Source: Prorocentrum cordatum
Lineage: Eukaryota; Sar; Dinophyceae; Prorocentrales; Prorocentraceae
NCBI GenBank assembly: GCA_963575745.1
Contig: CAUYUJ010017987.1
Coordinates: forward strand, 154,279 to 218,278
DNA length: 64,000 nucleotides
Direction of reading: 5' to 3'
This document shows positions 28,698 through 39,780 of the stretch, in pieces. Positions within the stretch are counted from its first letter, which is position 1; each line of letters starts with the position of its first letter. The notes below the pieces were generated by a model that made no database searches, had not been told where the DNA came from, and saw nothing but the letters and a program-made list of their open reading frames with translations. The position numbers and the translations under genes are program-made.

Positions 28698-29310
28698 CTA
28701 CCTAAGATCAAGTATGGCCTCGGCATCCGCGGGCCCTGAGTGGCCAGCGGTGTAGCGCAAGCCAGAGGAACAGATCTTCCTCGCCGCAAGGGGCGCTCGG
28801 AACGCTGAACGGGCGGCCAGGTGTCGGCCCTGCCCGCGAAGGCCGGACTTCCGAAACATCGGCGAGGACGCAGAAGGACACCCTGGTACTATGCGTCGTC
28901 CCTGAAGGCGTGCCACCGACCCGAACATACAGTACAAGCATCTTGTAGTATACCGTGCCCCGGGCGGCATGGCCAGAACGCGCCCGCCACGGAGCTTATG
29001 CTGTAAAAGGTCGCGGCATTCGCGTCGCCCCTGGGGCGGCGACGCACACATAGCATCAGTGTGCTCGGGGGACGCCGAGGCTCCGGCACCTCAACCGATG
29101 TCTGCGGCCGAGGGAGCCCCAACAGGGGTGCCCGACGCCCCAGCATCAAGTGGGCCCGAGGGGGCAGGGCTCGCAAGCAGTCTCGGAGCGAAAACGGGGG
29201 AATGCCCGAAGTCGGGGCGCGAGCCTCCCAAAGGCCAATCCCCAGTGCTGCAGCTCGGCCGAGTCTTCGCCCGGAGCCCGAAACTGGTTGTCTTTGCCCA
29301 ACCACGGTGA
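28698..29310. other. Overlapping open frames, coding status unclear
   Basis: A minus-strand frame (29051-28698, 117 codons) and a plus-strand frame (28969-29310, 113 codons) are both well composed, and neither contains a motif that I recognise. They overlap antisense, so at most one is real. Confidence 0.2.
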
Positions 29311-30134
29311 GGCCCCTCCGCGGAAGGCTCCGCGGAGGTCTCCCTGGAGGTCCGTGGAAGCACTCGGAGGCATCGCGAAGCCCGGCAAGGGGCCAGAAGC
29401 GCCCGAAAACCTCTATCCTCGAGCCCTCGATCCTCGAGGAGGCCCCCTGGACCCCCGACGTCGTGCACTTGTTAACAACCCCGCGGCCTCCCGCTCTGCC
29501 TCCCTCCCTCCTCGTGCACGGTGGCCAATTCGCTACAGCGGTGCCCCCGTTTAATTAGCTTCTTCCGCCAGCGCAGACGACCCCTGCCTAGCCGCCGACG
29601 AAGAAAAGTTGTTGTTCACAGCGTGGACCCCTGGATGTCTCGAACCTTCCCCGTGGACCTGCTTGTTTTTGTTGAACCGCCTGGGGACCCGGTGAGCGCA
29701 CCCCGGATGCCGAAAATGGATCCCGTCGTCATTTGCTCACGACGCGATGGGGTCTGGGTGCGGGGTCCCAAGGAATGCAACCCTGCGACCCATCCAGGCG
29801 TGCCTTTGGGCCAGAATACCGACGGAACGAATCCAGTGGTGGCGACGAGTAGCGCGACAGGTAATTATCCAACAGCACAGGAAAAAACCCAGAGTCCGTG
29901 ATCCTCGAGCCCCGATCATCAAACCTCGACAGGTTTTCGGGCCATAGATCGAGCCTCCTGCCGCTGTTCCGGACGATTCGAGCAACCCCAGAACGCCGGC
30001 GGCCAGGCGTTCTGGTGGAGAGCATCCCGAGGCGAGATAACCTTCAAGAACCAGCGAAAACCTTCGAACACCTTTGAAAACCCACGACAACCCGGCGTCC
30101 CCAGACATCCGACGTCTTGAGTTTCTCCACTCGC
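29311..30134. other. Unassigned sequence
   Basis: GC-rich with short repeated words (TCCGCGGAAGGCTCCGCGGA at about 29318, TCCTCGAGCC near 29415 and 29895, GAAAACC-type words at about 30045-30095). No gene recognised. Confidence 0.35.
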
Positions 30135-30262
30135 CATCGCTCGGACGTCCATTCCCTGTGTTTTGTTGGTTCTGTGCGTGGTTTTTTCACCAAATGATCA
30201 AGGATGCTCCTCGATGGCCATCGCCGAAGCAAAAAATGCACACGTCTGAGCGATGCCCAGTC
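30135..30262 (+). repeat. Isolated sub-block of the CG-rich dispersed family
   Basis: CATCGCTCGGACGTCCATTC, then TGTGTTTTGTTGG, TCTGTGCGTG, CTTCGATGG-like CTCGATGGCC and CACACGTCTGAGCGATGCC parallel about 2945-3080 and, more distantly, 2215-2335. The flanking blocks of the family are missing. Confidence 0.65.
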
Positions 30263-31144
30263 CATGCGGGGCCCCTCCAGAGGCCTGGACCTTTTCCCCA
30301 GGGCCGGCTCTTCATCCCGAGTCGTTGCTTGACGCTCCCCCGGGGGGCCCAGCGAGTGCCCCCCGCCAACTGCGGTCTGGGCATCCACGCCCAGACCACG
30401 CTGAGTTTCGAGACGTTGGGCTTCTCGAGCCATTGAGTTCTCAACCCCGGTGCGCTTTCAAATGCAGCGCTGAGCTTCTCGATACGTTGGAGCTCTGGGT
30501 CTGGGCCTGATGCCACCCCCAGGAGGGTCGCGCGGACCGGCCGCGAGAATCTCGGGCGGCAGAAGCGGCCCTGCGGAGCATCGCTTAGCTGGCCCGTATC
30601 CCGACATTGGTATGGCCTTGGCCCCACTGGCCGACTTACAGTCGAGGTTGCTTGGAGAAGGCAGGCGAGAGGACACGAGATCCTTCCGAGGGCCATATGG
30701 CCATAGGAGTGTAGAGGGCACGGGACGCGAAACACAGGACACGAGGGTACCCTTGACCTGGCAGGGTCGACCTACTAATCAGCCTCGACTGTATAACCCT
30801 GGAAATAAGCTGCTCCCTTCGGACTTCCAGGGGCCTACCCCCAACTGGGGTGATGGGATGGTGGGGCTGAGATGCCATACAATAACCGTGTCACCATAGA
30901 AAATGCCAGATAAGGGACGAAGGGGCGTTTCTGTAATCGGCGAGCCTCGGCCACGAACAGGTTCCCCGGCCCAAATGTAAGGAAAGGTCCGAAAACCGAA
31001 GCTCCTCCTGAGCCCAAGGTGGTCCTTATTTCGGCGTCTTGACTGTAGCCTGGTGTGGACGGGGATCGGTTAAACGATACGTAGCACCCCGCAATTGCGG
31101 ATAAGAGTGAGGGGGCGGGCGCGGGCGACGCGGGCGTCGTCGGC
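30263..31144. other. Unassigned sequence
   Basis: A minus-strand frame (30735-30187) and another (30878-30636) are open without recognisable motifs. No arrays are present. Confidence 0.3.
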
Positions 31145-31359
31145 GCCCTCCTCCTCCTCCTCCTCCTCCTCCTCCTCCTCCTCCTCGTCCTCGTCCTCGT
31201 CCTCGTCCTCATCCTCATCCTCCTCCTCCACCTCGGCCTCCTCGTCCTCCTCCTCCTCTTCTTCCTCTTCCTCCCTCTCCCCCCCTCGTCCTTTCATCAT
31301 CGTCCTCCCATGTTTCGTCCTCCCCCTCATCGGCCTCCATCATCGTCCTCCCATTGTCG

Positions 31360-31397
<38 letters not shown>

Positions 31398-31560
31398 CCT
31401 CCTCCCCCTCCTCCCCCTCCTTCCCCCTCCTCGTCCTCCTGCTCCTCCTCCTTTTCTTTCTCCACATTCTCCTTACATCCTCTCTTCTTCCGCGTCCTCC
31501 TCGTCCCCTGTTTACTCCTCCTGCCTCCCCCTCCTTTCCCAAGATAACTGCAACGCAATC
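31145..31560. repeat. CTC, GTC and ATC trinucleotide arrays
   Basis: CTC repeats at about 31148-31190, GTCCTC/ATCCTC at about 31190-31235, CTCCTCTTC to about 31290, ATC repeats at about 31362-31398, then CTCCTCC-rich sequence to about 31540. Confidence 0.9.
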
Positions 31561-31689
31561 CTTTTTCCACTTTATGCTCCCCGACTTCTCTGATCAAGGC
31601 AACTCGCCAGGGCAAAGTTGCTGGACGGGCTGGTGTGGATGCGCGGGGCTTGAAGAGGTCCTTGCGGGCTCAGACGGCATGCAAAAATC
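31561..31689 (+). other. CTGGTGGGGATA-related module
   Basis: GGCAACTCGCCAGGGCA (about 31600) and GGGCTGGTGTGGATGCG (about 31628) match the head of the 12.69-kb module (CAACTCGCCTGGGCA, then GGGCTGGTGGGGATAC). Confidence 0.5.
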
Positions 31690-32155
31690 TGCCGCCGCGC
31701 TTGTGCGGCATTGGTTTGTTCAGTGAACGTGGTTTGGGTCGCGGGTGGGTCGCGGGCTCTCCACCTCCACCTGGAAGGAATGCAAAAGCAGCCCGCCGCA
31801 GGCGCCCAAAAAATTGGTTTGTACACTGAACGTGGTTTGGGTCGCGGGTGGGCCGCGGGTTCTCCACCGGGAACGATGCAAAAGATGCCCGCCGCAGGCG
31901 CCGAAAAATGTGGTTTGTACCCTGAACGTGGTCGCGGGTGGGCCGCGGGCTCTCCACCTGAAACGAATACAAAAGATGCCCGCCACAGGCGCCGAAAAAT
32001 GTGGTTTGTACCCTGAACGTGGTTTGGGTCGCGGGTTGGTCGCGAGCTGGTCACGGGGTGGGTCGCGGGCTCTCCACCTGGAAGGAATGCACAAAAAGCC
32101 CGCCACAGGCGCCGAAAATTGTGGATTGTACCTTGAACGTGGTTTGGGTCGAAGG
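31690..32155 (+). repeat. ~100-bp tandem repeat, five units
   Basis: Units contain TGGTTTGTACCCTGAACGTGG (at about 31711, 31814, 31911, 32001 and 32121), then TTTGGGTCGCGGGTGGG, CTCTCCACC and GATGCCCGCCGCAGGCGCC. Steps are 103, 97, 90 and 120 bases because the internal GGGTCGC motif varies in number. Confidence 0.9.
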
Positions 32156-32432
32156 TGGGTCGCGGGTGGGTCGCGGGGTGGGTCGCGGGTGGGTCGGGTG
32201 GGTCGCGGGTGGGTCGCGGGTGGGTCGCGGGTGGGTCGCGGGGTGGGCCGCGGGCGGGTCGCGGGGTGGGTCGCGGGTGGGTCGCGGGTGGGTCGCGGGT
32301 GGGTCGCGGGGTGGGTCGCGGGGTGGGTCGCGGGGTGGGTCGCGGGTGGGTCGCGGGTGGGTCGCGGGTGGGTCGCGGGGTGGGTCGCGGGGTGGGTCGC
32401 GGGTGGGTCGCGGGGCGGGTTGCGGGTGGGAC
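32140..32432 (+). repeat. 11-12 bp GGGTGGGTCGC array
   Basis: About 25 units of GGGTGGGTCGC, some as GGGGTGGGTCGC. The motif is the one present once or twice in each ~100-bp unit to its left, so the array arose by local expansion of a sub-motif. The plus strand consists of GGG runs spaced by 1-4 bases, a textbook G-quadruplex pattern. Confidence 0.95.
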
Positions 32433-32436
32433 GACG

Positions 32437-32501
32437 ACAACAAACAACAACAACAACAAACAACAACAACAACAACAACAACAACAAACAACAACAACAA
32501 C

Positions 32502-32579
<78 letters not shown>

Positions 32580-32582
32580 CGA
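32437..32582. repeat. CAA trinucleotide array
   Basis: About 145 bp of CAA repeats with a few AAACAA interruptions, directly following the G-rich array. Confidence 0.97.
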
Positions 32583-33071
32583 GAATCCGCACCGCGGAAT
32601 TCCACTTCAGCCACGCACCCAGGGACAGTGAATGACCGTTCGGCCCCCTCACTCTGACTTACACTCGCGGCCGTCAAGTCTGGCACACCTGGCGGCCTTC
32701 GGGAGCCGGAGTCAGCTGGAGTCGGGCGGGGCTGGCTGAGAGGCTGACTGCCCAAATCTCGACGATGTGTTGTACTGTCTTCACTGGAGCTTTCACCCTA
32801 GATTTCAAGCCTGGGGAGCCGGGCCCAGCCTCGGGACCACCCAACGTGTATCCGGGACGCCACATCTGCGCCCATGGAAGGGGTCTGCGCCTCCGAGGCA
32901 CGCGGATGGAACAAAACGGATCGGCGGATGACGGGGTATCTGTCGCGGGGCCATTGTCCGGGGCCACACCCCCAGTCCCCTCGAGATTCGGCTCGGGGTT
33001 CTTAAGCGTGTTCGTCGCACGTCTGGACCTCCAGGACGCTTCGTCGCCACGGCTGGATCCGCCTCGAAATT
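32583..33071. other. Unassigned sequence
   Basis: Frames open on both strands (for example 32765-33115 plus). No motif recognised. Confidence 0.3.
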
Positions 33072-33473
33072 CTAGTCGGAGCGCACCCCTGGATGGGCCC
33101 CAAGATCGGTTCTGAGCCCCGCAGACCCCCTCGCGTCAGAAAAATCGCGACGGAAGGTTTTTAGCCATCTTCGGTCTCCGAAATAACTCGCCGAGGCCAT
33201 CAACTGAAAGACTGGGACTGAGGGGAAACGATAAACGGGGGAGCGAAGAAACATGCCCCTTTCGGGCCCCTGATCGACCCCAAGCGCCTCCTCTCGGGCT
33301 CCTAAGATGCACAAGAAGGGTGTCGATTCTGGAACCCTGAACCAAAAAACGTTGTCATCTCTTGGGGGCACATCCTTTATTTCCGCCGCTTTCTTCTGGT
33401 CTTCCACCAGCTTCCGCCGGCGGGGGCGCCCTCGTTCTACTTCCGCAGCCTTCCGCCGAGGAAGAGATGGCAA
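33072..33473 (-). CDS. Candidate exon, unknown protein
   Basis: A 133-codon minus-strand frame starting at ATG 33473. It opens with a basic/charged segment (RRKAAEVERGRPRRRKLVE, DQKKAAEIKDVPPRDD) that could form a helix, then a balanced region with several Phe, Trp and Tyr residues (VFWFRVPESTPFLCILG, MFLRSPVYRFPSVPVFQLM, FGDRRWLKTFRRDF). Composition is more protein-like than that of neighbouring frames, but no family is recognised, the stop is at an arbitrary place and no splice sites were assigned. It may equally be a chance ORF. Confidence 0.25.
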   Translation of the reverse strand: MPSLPRRKAAEVERGRPRRRKLVEDQKKAAEIKDVPPRDDNVFWFRVPESTPFLCILGAREEALGVDQGPERGMFLRSPVYRFPSVPVFQLMASASYFGDRRWLKTFRRDFSDARGSAGLRTDLGAHPGVRSD

Positions 33474-34129
33474 CTCCTCCGACCCTCAAAGGTGGGGCCC
33501 TTCCTGAAACGAACCATGCGTATAGCCCCCCCCATCACGCCATGCCCGGCAACCCCCGAATGACCCCCGCGGCCCTCCCCCCCCCGCGTGGACGCCGAGC
33601 CCCGCGCCGCTGGCAGCCACCGCCTGGCGCCCAGGGCTGCGCCGCGCGCAAGGGCCTGGCCCTGCTCGACGAGGGAGTCCGCGTCGGAGTCGCTGCGGCG
33701 GGGATTGTTGGGTTGCGCCGAGGATGAAGCGCACAGTTTTTTGATTCGCGGGTCGAGAGCGCACCTCTTCCAGTCGAAGCTAAGCGGGCCGCGCAAAGTT
33801 GAATTAACCAGAGATGGGGGAGGAAAAGGGGGGCGCAGCCTGTCAGCAAAATGTGGCGCGCAACTAGCAGAGACAATTTGGCACAGCGTGGCGGCATTAA
33901 CAAGTCGAAAGACGAACACCCTGCGGCGGGGGAGGCTGGGGGGCGGGGGGTGGCAACGCCAGGGACAGCGCTGGGACACAGGGCCCGAACATGTCCACAT
34001 CCGTCGCCCGCCGAGGTCCCCGGAGATCGATCCCCCTGGGCGGTCATGATGGACAAGCCCCCGCCCCGGATGCCTGGCGGCGCGCGCAGGAAGGAGGTGG
34101 CGCGAGGAGCACGGCCTTCGGAGAAGGCG
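33474..34129. other. Unassigned GC-rich sequence
   Basis: Overlapping open frames on both strands, none recognisable. Confidence 0.3.
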
Positions 34130-34320
34130 GGGGGGGCCTCTCGGAAGCCAGGGGGCCTTCTCTCTGGAGGACCCGGAGGCTTCTCGAAGGGCCTCTCGGA
34201 AGCCAGGGGGCCTTCTCTCTGGAGGACCCCGAGGCTTCTCGAAGGGCCTCTCGGAAGCCAGGAGGCCTTCTCTCTGGAGGACCCGGAGGCTTCTCGAAGC
34301 GCCTCTGAAGGAGCGATCGG
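34130..34320 (+). repeat. 55-bp minisatellite
   Basis: GCCTCTCGGAAGCCAGGGGG begins units at 34136, 34191 and 34246, with a partial fourth to about 34310. Units also contain TTCTCTCTGGAGGACCC and GAGGCTTCTCGAAG. Confidence 0.92.
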
Positions 34321-34706
34321 GCGACTCCCGGGAGGCCACCGCCCTCCCAGGAGCCCCCCCCGCCCGCTCGGAGGGCTGCCCCCCTCGCCCCACGCCCTGG
34401 GTCGCGCCACCGAGGGGAGAGAGGGACAGCGCTGGGTGAAGGGGCCCTGGGACGCACAAACAAATCGACACAAACAACAGGATTCCCCATATTTTCGCAT
34501 ATCTTCTGGGTTGTTGTCTCTCCCCCCACTTCCCATATTTTCCCATAGTTCCTGGGGAATCGACGCTGAATTGTATCTGTGTTTTTTTCCCTCCTGAGCC
34601 CTCCGCCGCGCCGCCGAGAGGAGAGAGGGACAGCGCCGGGGGCGGGGGGCAGGAGAAGCTCGAGAGTCACCTGCACACTCGTACACCACCAGTGCCTGGC
34701 CAGGCT
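34321..34706. other. Unassigned sequence
   Basis: Two related words CCCATATTTTCGCATATCTTC and CCCATATTTTCCCATAGTTC lie about 47 bases apart (about 34485 and 34532). No gene. Confidence 0.35.
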
Positions 34707-34866
34707 GATGGGCCTGTTTCCCACCACCACCACCACCAGAAGTTGGAGGGAGGTGGAGGACGAGGAGGAGGAGGAGGAGGAGGACGAGGAGGACGAGGAG
34801 GATGAGGAGGAGGACCCCCTCCCCCTCCAAGTTATGGTGGTGGTGGTGGTGGAAAGCAGGCCCATC
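34707..34866. mobile_element. Fold-back element with 44-bp arms
   Basis: The arm 34707-34750 (GATGGGCCTGTTTCCCACC, then CACCACC and AGAAGTTGGAGGG) is about 90% complementary to 34823-34866 (CCCTCCAAGTTATGGTGG, then GTGGAAAGCAGGCCCATC). The 72-bp loop is a GAGGAGGAC repeat. It could be a small MITE or an inverted duplication. No target duplication is obvious. Confidence 0.65.
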
Positions 34867-36060
34867 ACGGGTGCCATCCTCGGCCTCCTGGCCGCGGCCG
34901 GGAGTTTCTGGACGGGGGGGTCAACGCTGGGGTCGGGCTCCCCTGGATTCTGGTTGAAACAGCCGTCGCTCTAAACTCGCGTGGGCCACTCCCAAACGAC
35001 CACGCCCAAAACGACCACTCGAAACTCCCTGTGACATGGCGAACCCAATCCCCGACCTTGGCGGGTTCGACTGCACCACAAATTTGGGGCCCAACTCTGG
35101 GATACACGATGGTCGGCGTCCATCCTCGATGGGGATGCGTCCGACTAGCTCTGTGAAGGTGTATCCCCGACTTCCCCTCTTTTCTGAGAAACCTGTCTTT
35201 TCGGGCGCAACTCGGAGTTTGGTGCAGAAAAACGCCTGTGAGGAAGTGCTGGGGCAGAGGATGCGCAGAAGTCACCTACACTTGGCGGCACGCACCAGGG
35301 GACACGCGGAAGGGGGAAAGCTACTTAGAAGGAGGCTGCTTCTTTGAAGGCGCCGGCCCTGCATCTACAGATACGGCCCGCGGCTTCTAAGAAGCGGGGT
35401 GCTTCTAAGAAGCCTTCCCCCCTCTGAACGAGGCCGGGCTGCGGCAGAGGATGCGCAGAAGTCACCCACAAATTTGTACACCACCACCACCACCACCACC
35501 ATGCATGGCCTGTGCCACCCGTGGGCTCCCAGCCTCGGCGGGGAACCTCTAGACGCCATCCCAGGGCACCGGACGCTGCTGGCCTGGCGCGGTGGTAGCG
35601 CATGCGAGGGGCAAAAATCCCAGACTCCCTCGGGTCATAGAAAAATCACGACGGCGTTTTTTGCTACTTCGGCCTCTGGGGGCTCGCACCAGGCCTCGGG
35701 ACCGTCAAAAAACGACTCGGGTCGACAAGCTGGTCCCGGGGAATGGCTCGAGACCTCCAGGGGTGCACGTCATGAAAAAAATCATGACGTCAGGGGTCTG
35801 GGATACGGTGGGGGTAGACAGAAGGGGGATGCATCGAATTCGAAATGGCCGATACATCGCTCATGTATCGTCGAAGCATCGTCGACGCAGACCGTCCCAT
35901 GTATCGTCTCTGCATCGTCGACAAATCGCCCTGAAATCAACAATGCATCGTCGATGTCTCAACCATTCGAGGTCGATGCATCTCCCCCTTTGCCTGTCCC
36001 CCCCTATCATGGCCCCCGACTGTAGGCGCCTCCTGCGGAGGAGCCACCCCCGGCGTTATC
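34867..36060. other. Unassigned, with short direct repeats
   Basis: GGCAGAGGATGCGCAGAAGT plus CACC occurs at about 35254 and 35432. A CAC run is at 35483-35510. About 35850-35985 repeats GCATCGTCGA / TGTATCGTC words at irregular spacing. No gene recognised. Confidence 0.45.
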
Positions 36061-36890
36061 GGTCCCCCCTTCGGGTATGTAAATCATATATGTTTCTGAC
36101 CACATGTCCACCCTAAATATGAGTGTACACTATCCCACGGGGGCCGGGATCGGTCCCCCTGAGGCTCCCTTGTAAAAAACAATACGCGGGACAATTTGTG
36201 CTCTAAAAAAATACTTGTTCACGAATCCCTTGCCCCCCCCAGGGGAGAAGAAAAAAAAAAAAAAAACGAAATGCACGCGCGCGTCGTCGCGCGCGCATGC
36301 CGAAATCCTTCGAAAACCTTCGGTGTCGGCAGGATGTCGCTTTCGAGTTTCCAAAAACTATACAAAAGCACAAGGTTTCGCAACACTGATTTGCTAGAAA
36401 AACTTACGCGCGAGTTATTTGTTTTCACAAAATGCTACCAAACGGGCTTCGCGCGCGCGCATGTCGAAGTCTGTCGAACGCCCTTGCGCGTGTGCGGTCG
36501 CGAGAATCCTCTGCAAAAAATTGGACGAAGTGCAGACGCGCGCGTCGTCGCGCGTGTATGCCGAAATCCTTCAAAACCCATCGGCTTCGGAAGGATTTCG
36601 ACATCGTGTCAACAATAAAAACCTACAAAAGCACAAGGTTCCGCAACACGGACTTTCAACAAAAGCGTGCGCGCGCGCTCTTGCGTCGTCGTCGTCGTCG
36701 CCGTCCTCCCTCCTCCCGCGTCGTCGTCGTCGTCGCCTACGTCGTCCTGTCATTCCTCGTGTTCGTCGTCGTCGTCCTCTTTGGCGTCGTGGTCGTTTCC
36801 GTCGTCGTTGTCGCCGTGGTCGTCTTTCCTCCTCCTCCCTCGTCGTCGTCGTCTGTCGTCGGCGTCTCGTCGTCGTCCCTCCTATTTCGT

Positions 36891-36924
<34 letters not shown>

Positions 36925-37500
36925 GTCGTCGTCCCTCCTCCCTCGTCGTTGTCGTCGTCTGCGTCGCCGTCCTTCCTCCTACTTCGTCGTTCGCGTCGTC
37001 GCCGTCCTCCCTCCTCCCTCGTCGTTGTCGTCGTTGTCGTCGTTGTCGCCGTCGTCGTCCTCCCTCCTCCCTCGTCGTCGTCTTCGTTGGCGACGTCGTC
37101 GTCGTCTTCGTCGCCGTCGGCGTCGGCGTCGTCGTCGTCGTCGTCGACGTCGGCGTCGTCGCCGCCGTCGTCGTCGTCGTCGTCGTCGTCGTCTGCGTCG
37201 TTGACGTCGTCGTCGTCGGTGTCGTCGTTGTCGTCGTCGTCGGCGTCGTCGGCGTCGTCGTCGTCGGCGTCGTCATCGTCGTCGTTGTCGTTGTCGTCGA
37301 AGTCGTGGGAGTCGTCGTCGGTGTCGTCGTAGTCGGCGCTGGCGTCCTCGTAGTCGTCGTCGTCGTCGTCGTTGACGCTGTCGTCGTCGGCGTTGGTGTC
37401 GCTGCCAAGCGGAATTTAGTACCTACCGTCACGGTATTAAGAGGTCTTGCGACCAAGTTGCGGGTAGGGGGGTGGGATGTTTGCACGAGCAGTGGAGAGG
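36061..37500 (+). repeat. Long CG-family element with expanded TCG core, copy 1
   Basis: Starts TTCGGGTATGTAAATCAT and TCTGACCACATGTCCA, then a GGGGGCCGGGATCGGTCCCC box, the CACGCGCGCGTCGTCGCGCG block, the GCGCGCGCATGTCGAAGTC block and a TCG-rich core from about 36680 to 37410. It ends in the AAGTTGCGGGTAGGGGGGTG box (about 37455). In the short copies near 2.4 and 6.2 kb the same core position is only about 100 bp long. Confidence 0.9.
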
Positions 37501-37524
37501 ACAGCTTCAAGACAGGCAAAGAAA

Positions 37525-37668
37525 ATTGCACCACGTAGATTGCACCGCGAAGTGTGCACCACGGAGCTTGCACGATATAAATTGAACCACACAGATCGCA
37601 CCACCCACATGGACTGCACAATCTGCGTTACACAACATAGCTTGCACAACGCAGACTGAAGCGCATAG
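37525..37668 (+). repeat. 14-bp minisatellite after the G box
   Basis: GCACCACGTAGATT, GCACCGCGAAGTGT, GCACCACGGAGCTT, GCACGATATAAATT, GAACCACACAGATC and GCACCACCCACATG follow one another in strict 14-base register, then decay. Confidence 0.88.
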
Positions 37669-37717
37669 ATTCTCCTTTCTCAAAAGAGAATAGACTCTAC
37701 CCCCCCTCCGGCGATAT

Positions 37718-39165
37718 CCCCCCCCCTTTCGGGTATGTAAATCATGTATGATTCTGACCACATGTCCATCCTAAATCTGAACGTACGCTATCCCAGGGGG
37801 GGCCGGGATCGGTCCCCCTGAGGTTCCCTGGTAAAAAAACAATAAACGGGGACATTTTGTGTTCTAACATAGGACTTTTTTCGCGAATCCCTGGCAAAAA
37901 AAACGGGACGAAATGCACACGCGCGCGTCGTCGCGCGCGCATGCCGAAATCCTTCAAAAACCTTCGGTGTCGGAAGGATTTCGCAATCGAGTTCCCCAAA
38001 AAACATACAAAAACACAAAGTTTCGCAACACTGATTTGCTAAACAAGCTTACGCGCGAGCCCATTGGTTCTTCAAGATTTTCACAAAATGCTATCAAACG
38101 GGCTTCGCGCGCGCGCATGTCGAAGTCAGTCGAACGCCCTTGCGCGTGTGCCGTCGCGAGAATCCTCTGCAAAAAATTGGACGAAGTGCAGACGCGCGCG
38201 TCGTCGCGCGTGTATGCCGAAATCCTTCAAAACCCATCGGCTTCGGAAGGATTTCAACATCGTGTGTCAAAAAAACCTACAAAAACACATGGCTCCGCAA
38301 CACGGATTTTCAACAAAAGCGTGCGCGCGCGCTCTTGCGTCGTCGTCGTCGTCGCCGTCCTCCCTCCTCCCGCGTCGTCGTCGTCGTCGCCTACGTCGTC
38401 CTCTGTCTTTCCTCGTGTTCGTCGTCGTCGTCCTCTTTGGCGTCGGGGTCGTTTCCGTCGTCGTTGTCGCCGTGGTCGTCCCCCCTCCTCCCTCGTCGTC
38501 GTCGTCGTCGTCGTCGGCGTCTCGTCGTCGTCCCTCCTATTTCGTCGCCGTCGTTGTCGTCGTCGTCTTCCCTCCTCCCTCGTCGTTGTCGTCGTCGGCG
38601 TCGCCGCCCTTCCTCCTTCTTCGTCGTTCGCGTCGTCGCCGTCTTCCCTCCTCCCTCGTCGTTGTCGTCGTTGTCGTCGTTGTCGCCGTCGTCGTCCTCC
38701 CTCCTCCCTCGTCGTCGTCTTCGTTGGCGACGTCGTCGTCGTCTTCGTCGTCGTCGTCGGCGTCGGCGTCGGCGTCTTCGTCGTCGTCAACGTCGGCGTC
38801 GTCGTCGTCGCCGCCGTCGTCGTCGTCGTCGTCGTCGGCCTTCTTGCTTCTCCGGCCTTCTTGGGGCGCTCTTGAGGCGCCCCCGAGGGCTCCAAGACGA
38901 CCCCGTCGCCGTCGTCGTCGTCCCTCCTCCCTCATCGTCGTCTTCGTTGGCGACGTCGTCGTCGTCTTCGTCGTCGTCGTCGTCGGCGTCGGCGTCGTCG
39001 AAGTCGTCGGTGTCGTCGTCGTTGTCGTCGTCGTTGTCGTCGTCGAAGTCGTCGGAGACGTCGTCGGTGTCGGCGTAGTCGTTGTCGTCGGTGTCGTCGC
39101 ACTCGGTCTTAAGAGGTTTTGCAAACCAAGTTGCGGGTGGGTGGGTGGGATGTTTGCAAGAGCGT
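37718..39165 (+). repeat. Long CG-family element with expanded TCG core, copy 2
   Basis: Tandem copy of 36061-37500 at a distance of about 1.66 kb, very similar over the first 600 bp. The TCG core spans about 38335-39105 and is interrupted by a GGCCTTCTTG / CCAAGA-family segment (about 38840-38905). It ends in GCAAACCAAGTTGCGGGTGG plus the GGGTGGGAT box at about 39120-39150. Confidence 0.9.
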
Positions 39166-39189
39166 GGGACGTATCAAATCATGAGTAAA

Positions 39190-39255
39190 AATCAATTGCA
39201 CCACATAGATTGTACAACATATGTTGTACTGCAGTGGTTGCAAAAACTGAATAGC
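39190..39255 (+). repeat. 14-bp minisatellite after copy 2
   Basis: GCACCACATAGATT, GTACAACATATGTT and GTACTGCAGTGGTT, then a decayed unit. Confidence 0.8.
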
Positions 39256-39731
39256 CAGAAAAACACGTAGATGAATATGTATATATGTATTGTGTATGTG
39301 TACATGTATACGCACAGCATAGTCAAAGTAAGTAATGTCTGGAGCGTCGGCGCTCAAACTGTGGGCCGACGGGCGCCGCCACCGCGGGAACGGCCGCCGC
39401 GGGGGCCTGCTGGAGGCGTCCTCGCGGCCCAGGAGGCGCGCCGCGCGGCCGCCGCGCCTGCCCATGAGCAGAGGTATCCGCCGAAAGAGGGGCGGGCGGG
39501 GAGGGGGCGGAGGCAGGGGTGAGCAGATGCGGAGAGGGGAGAGAGGGAGGGGAGGGGAGGGAGAGGAGGGGGACGAGGGAGAGGGGGTGGAGGCGGCGAG
39601 GAACGAGGGGGAGGAAAGGGGGGAGGAGAGGGGGAGGGAGAGAGGGAGGAAGAGATAGAGAGAGAGAGAAAAGAAAGATATCGATTGACATAATATATAT
39701 ATAGATATATATATATATATATATATTATAT

Positions 39732-39771
<40 letters not shown>

Positions 39772-39780
39772 TATATATAT
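39256..39780. repeat. TA/TG microsatellites and GGA-rich tract
   Basis: GTATATATGTATTGTGTATG at about 39276-39310, a GC-rich segment to about 39490, GGGGAGG/GAGAGG purines at about 39490-39672, then nearly pure TA at about 39690-39782. Confidence 0.9.

Noticed and set aside
30187-30735. 182-codon minus-strand ORF
   Set aside because: Part of it is the antisense of a dispersed repeat block found at 2.2 and 2.9 kb; no recognisable motif, kept only as unassigned sequence.
31572-32755. Long frames rich in RPTPRPT or GGSRVGRG
   Set aside because: Translation of the 11-12 bp array and CAA array in arbitrary frames.
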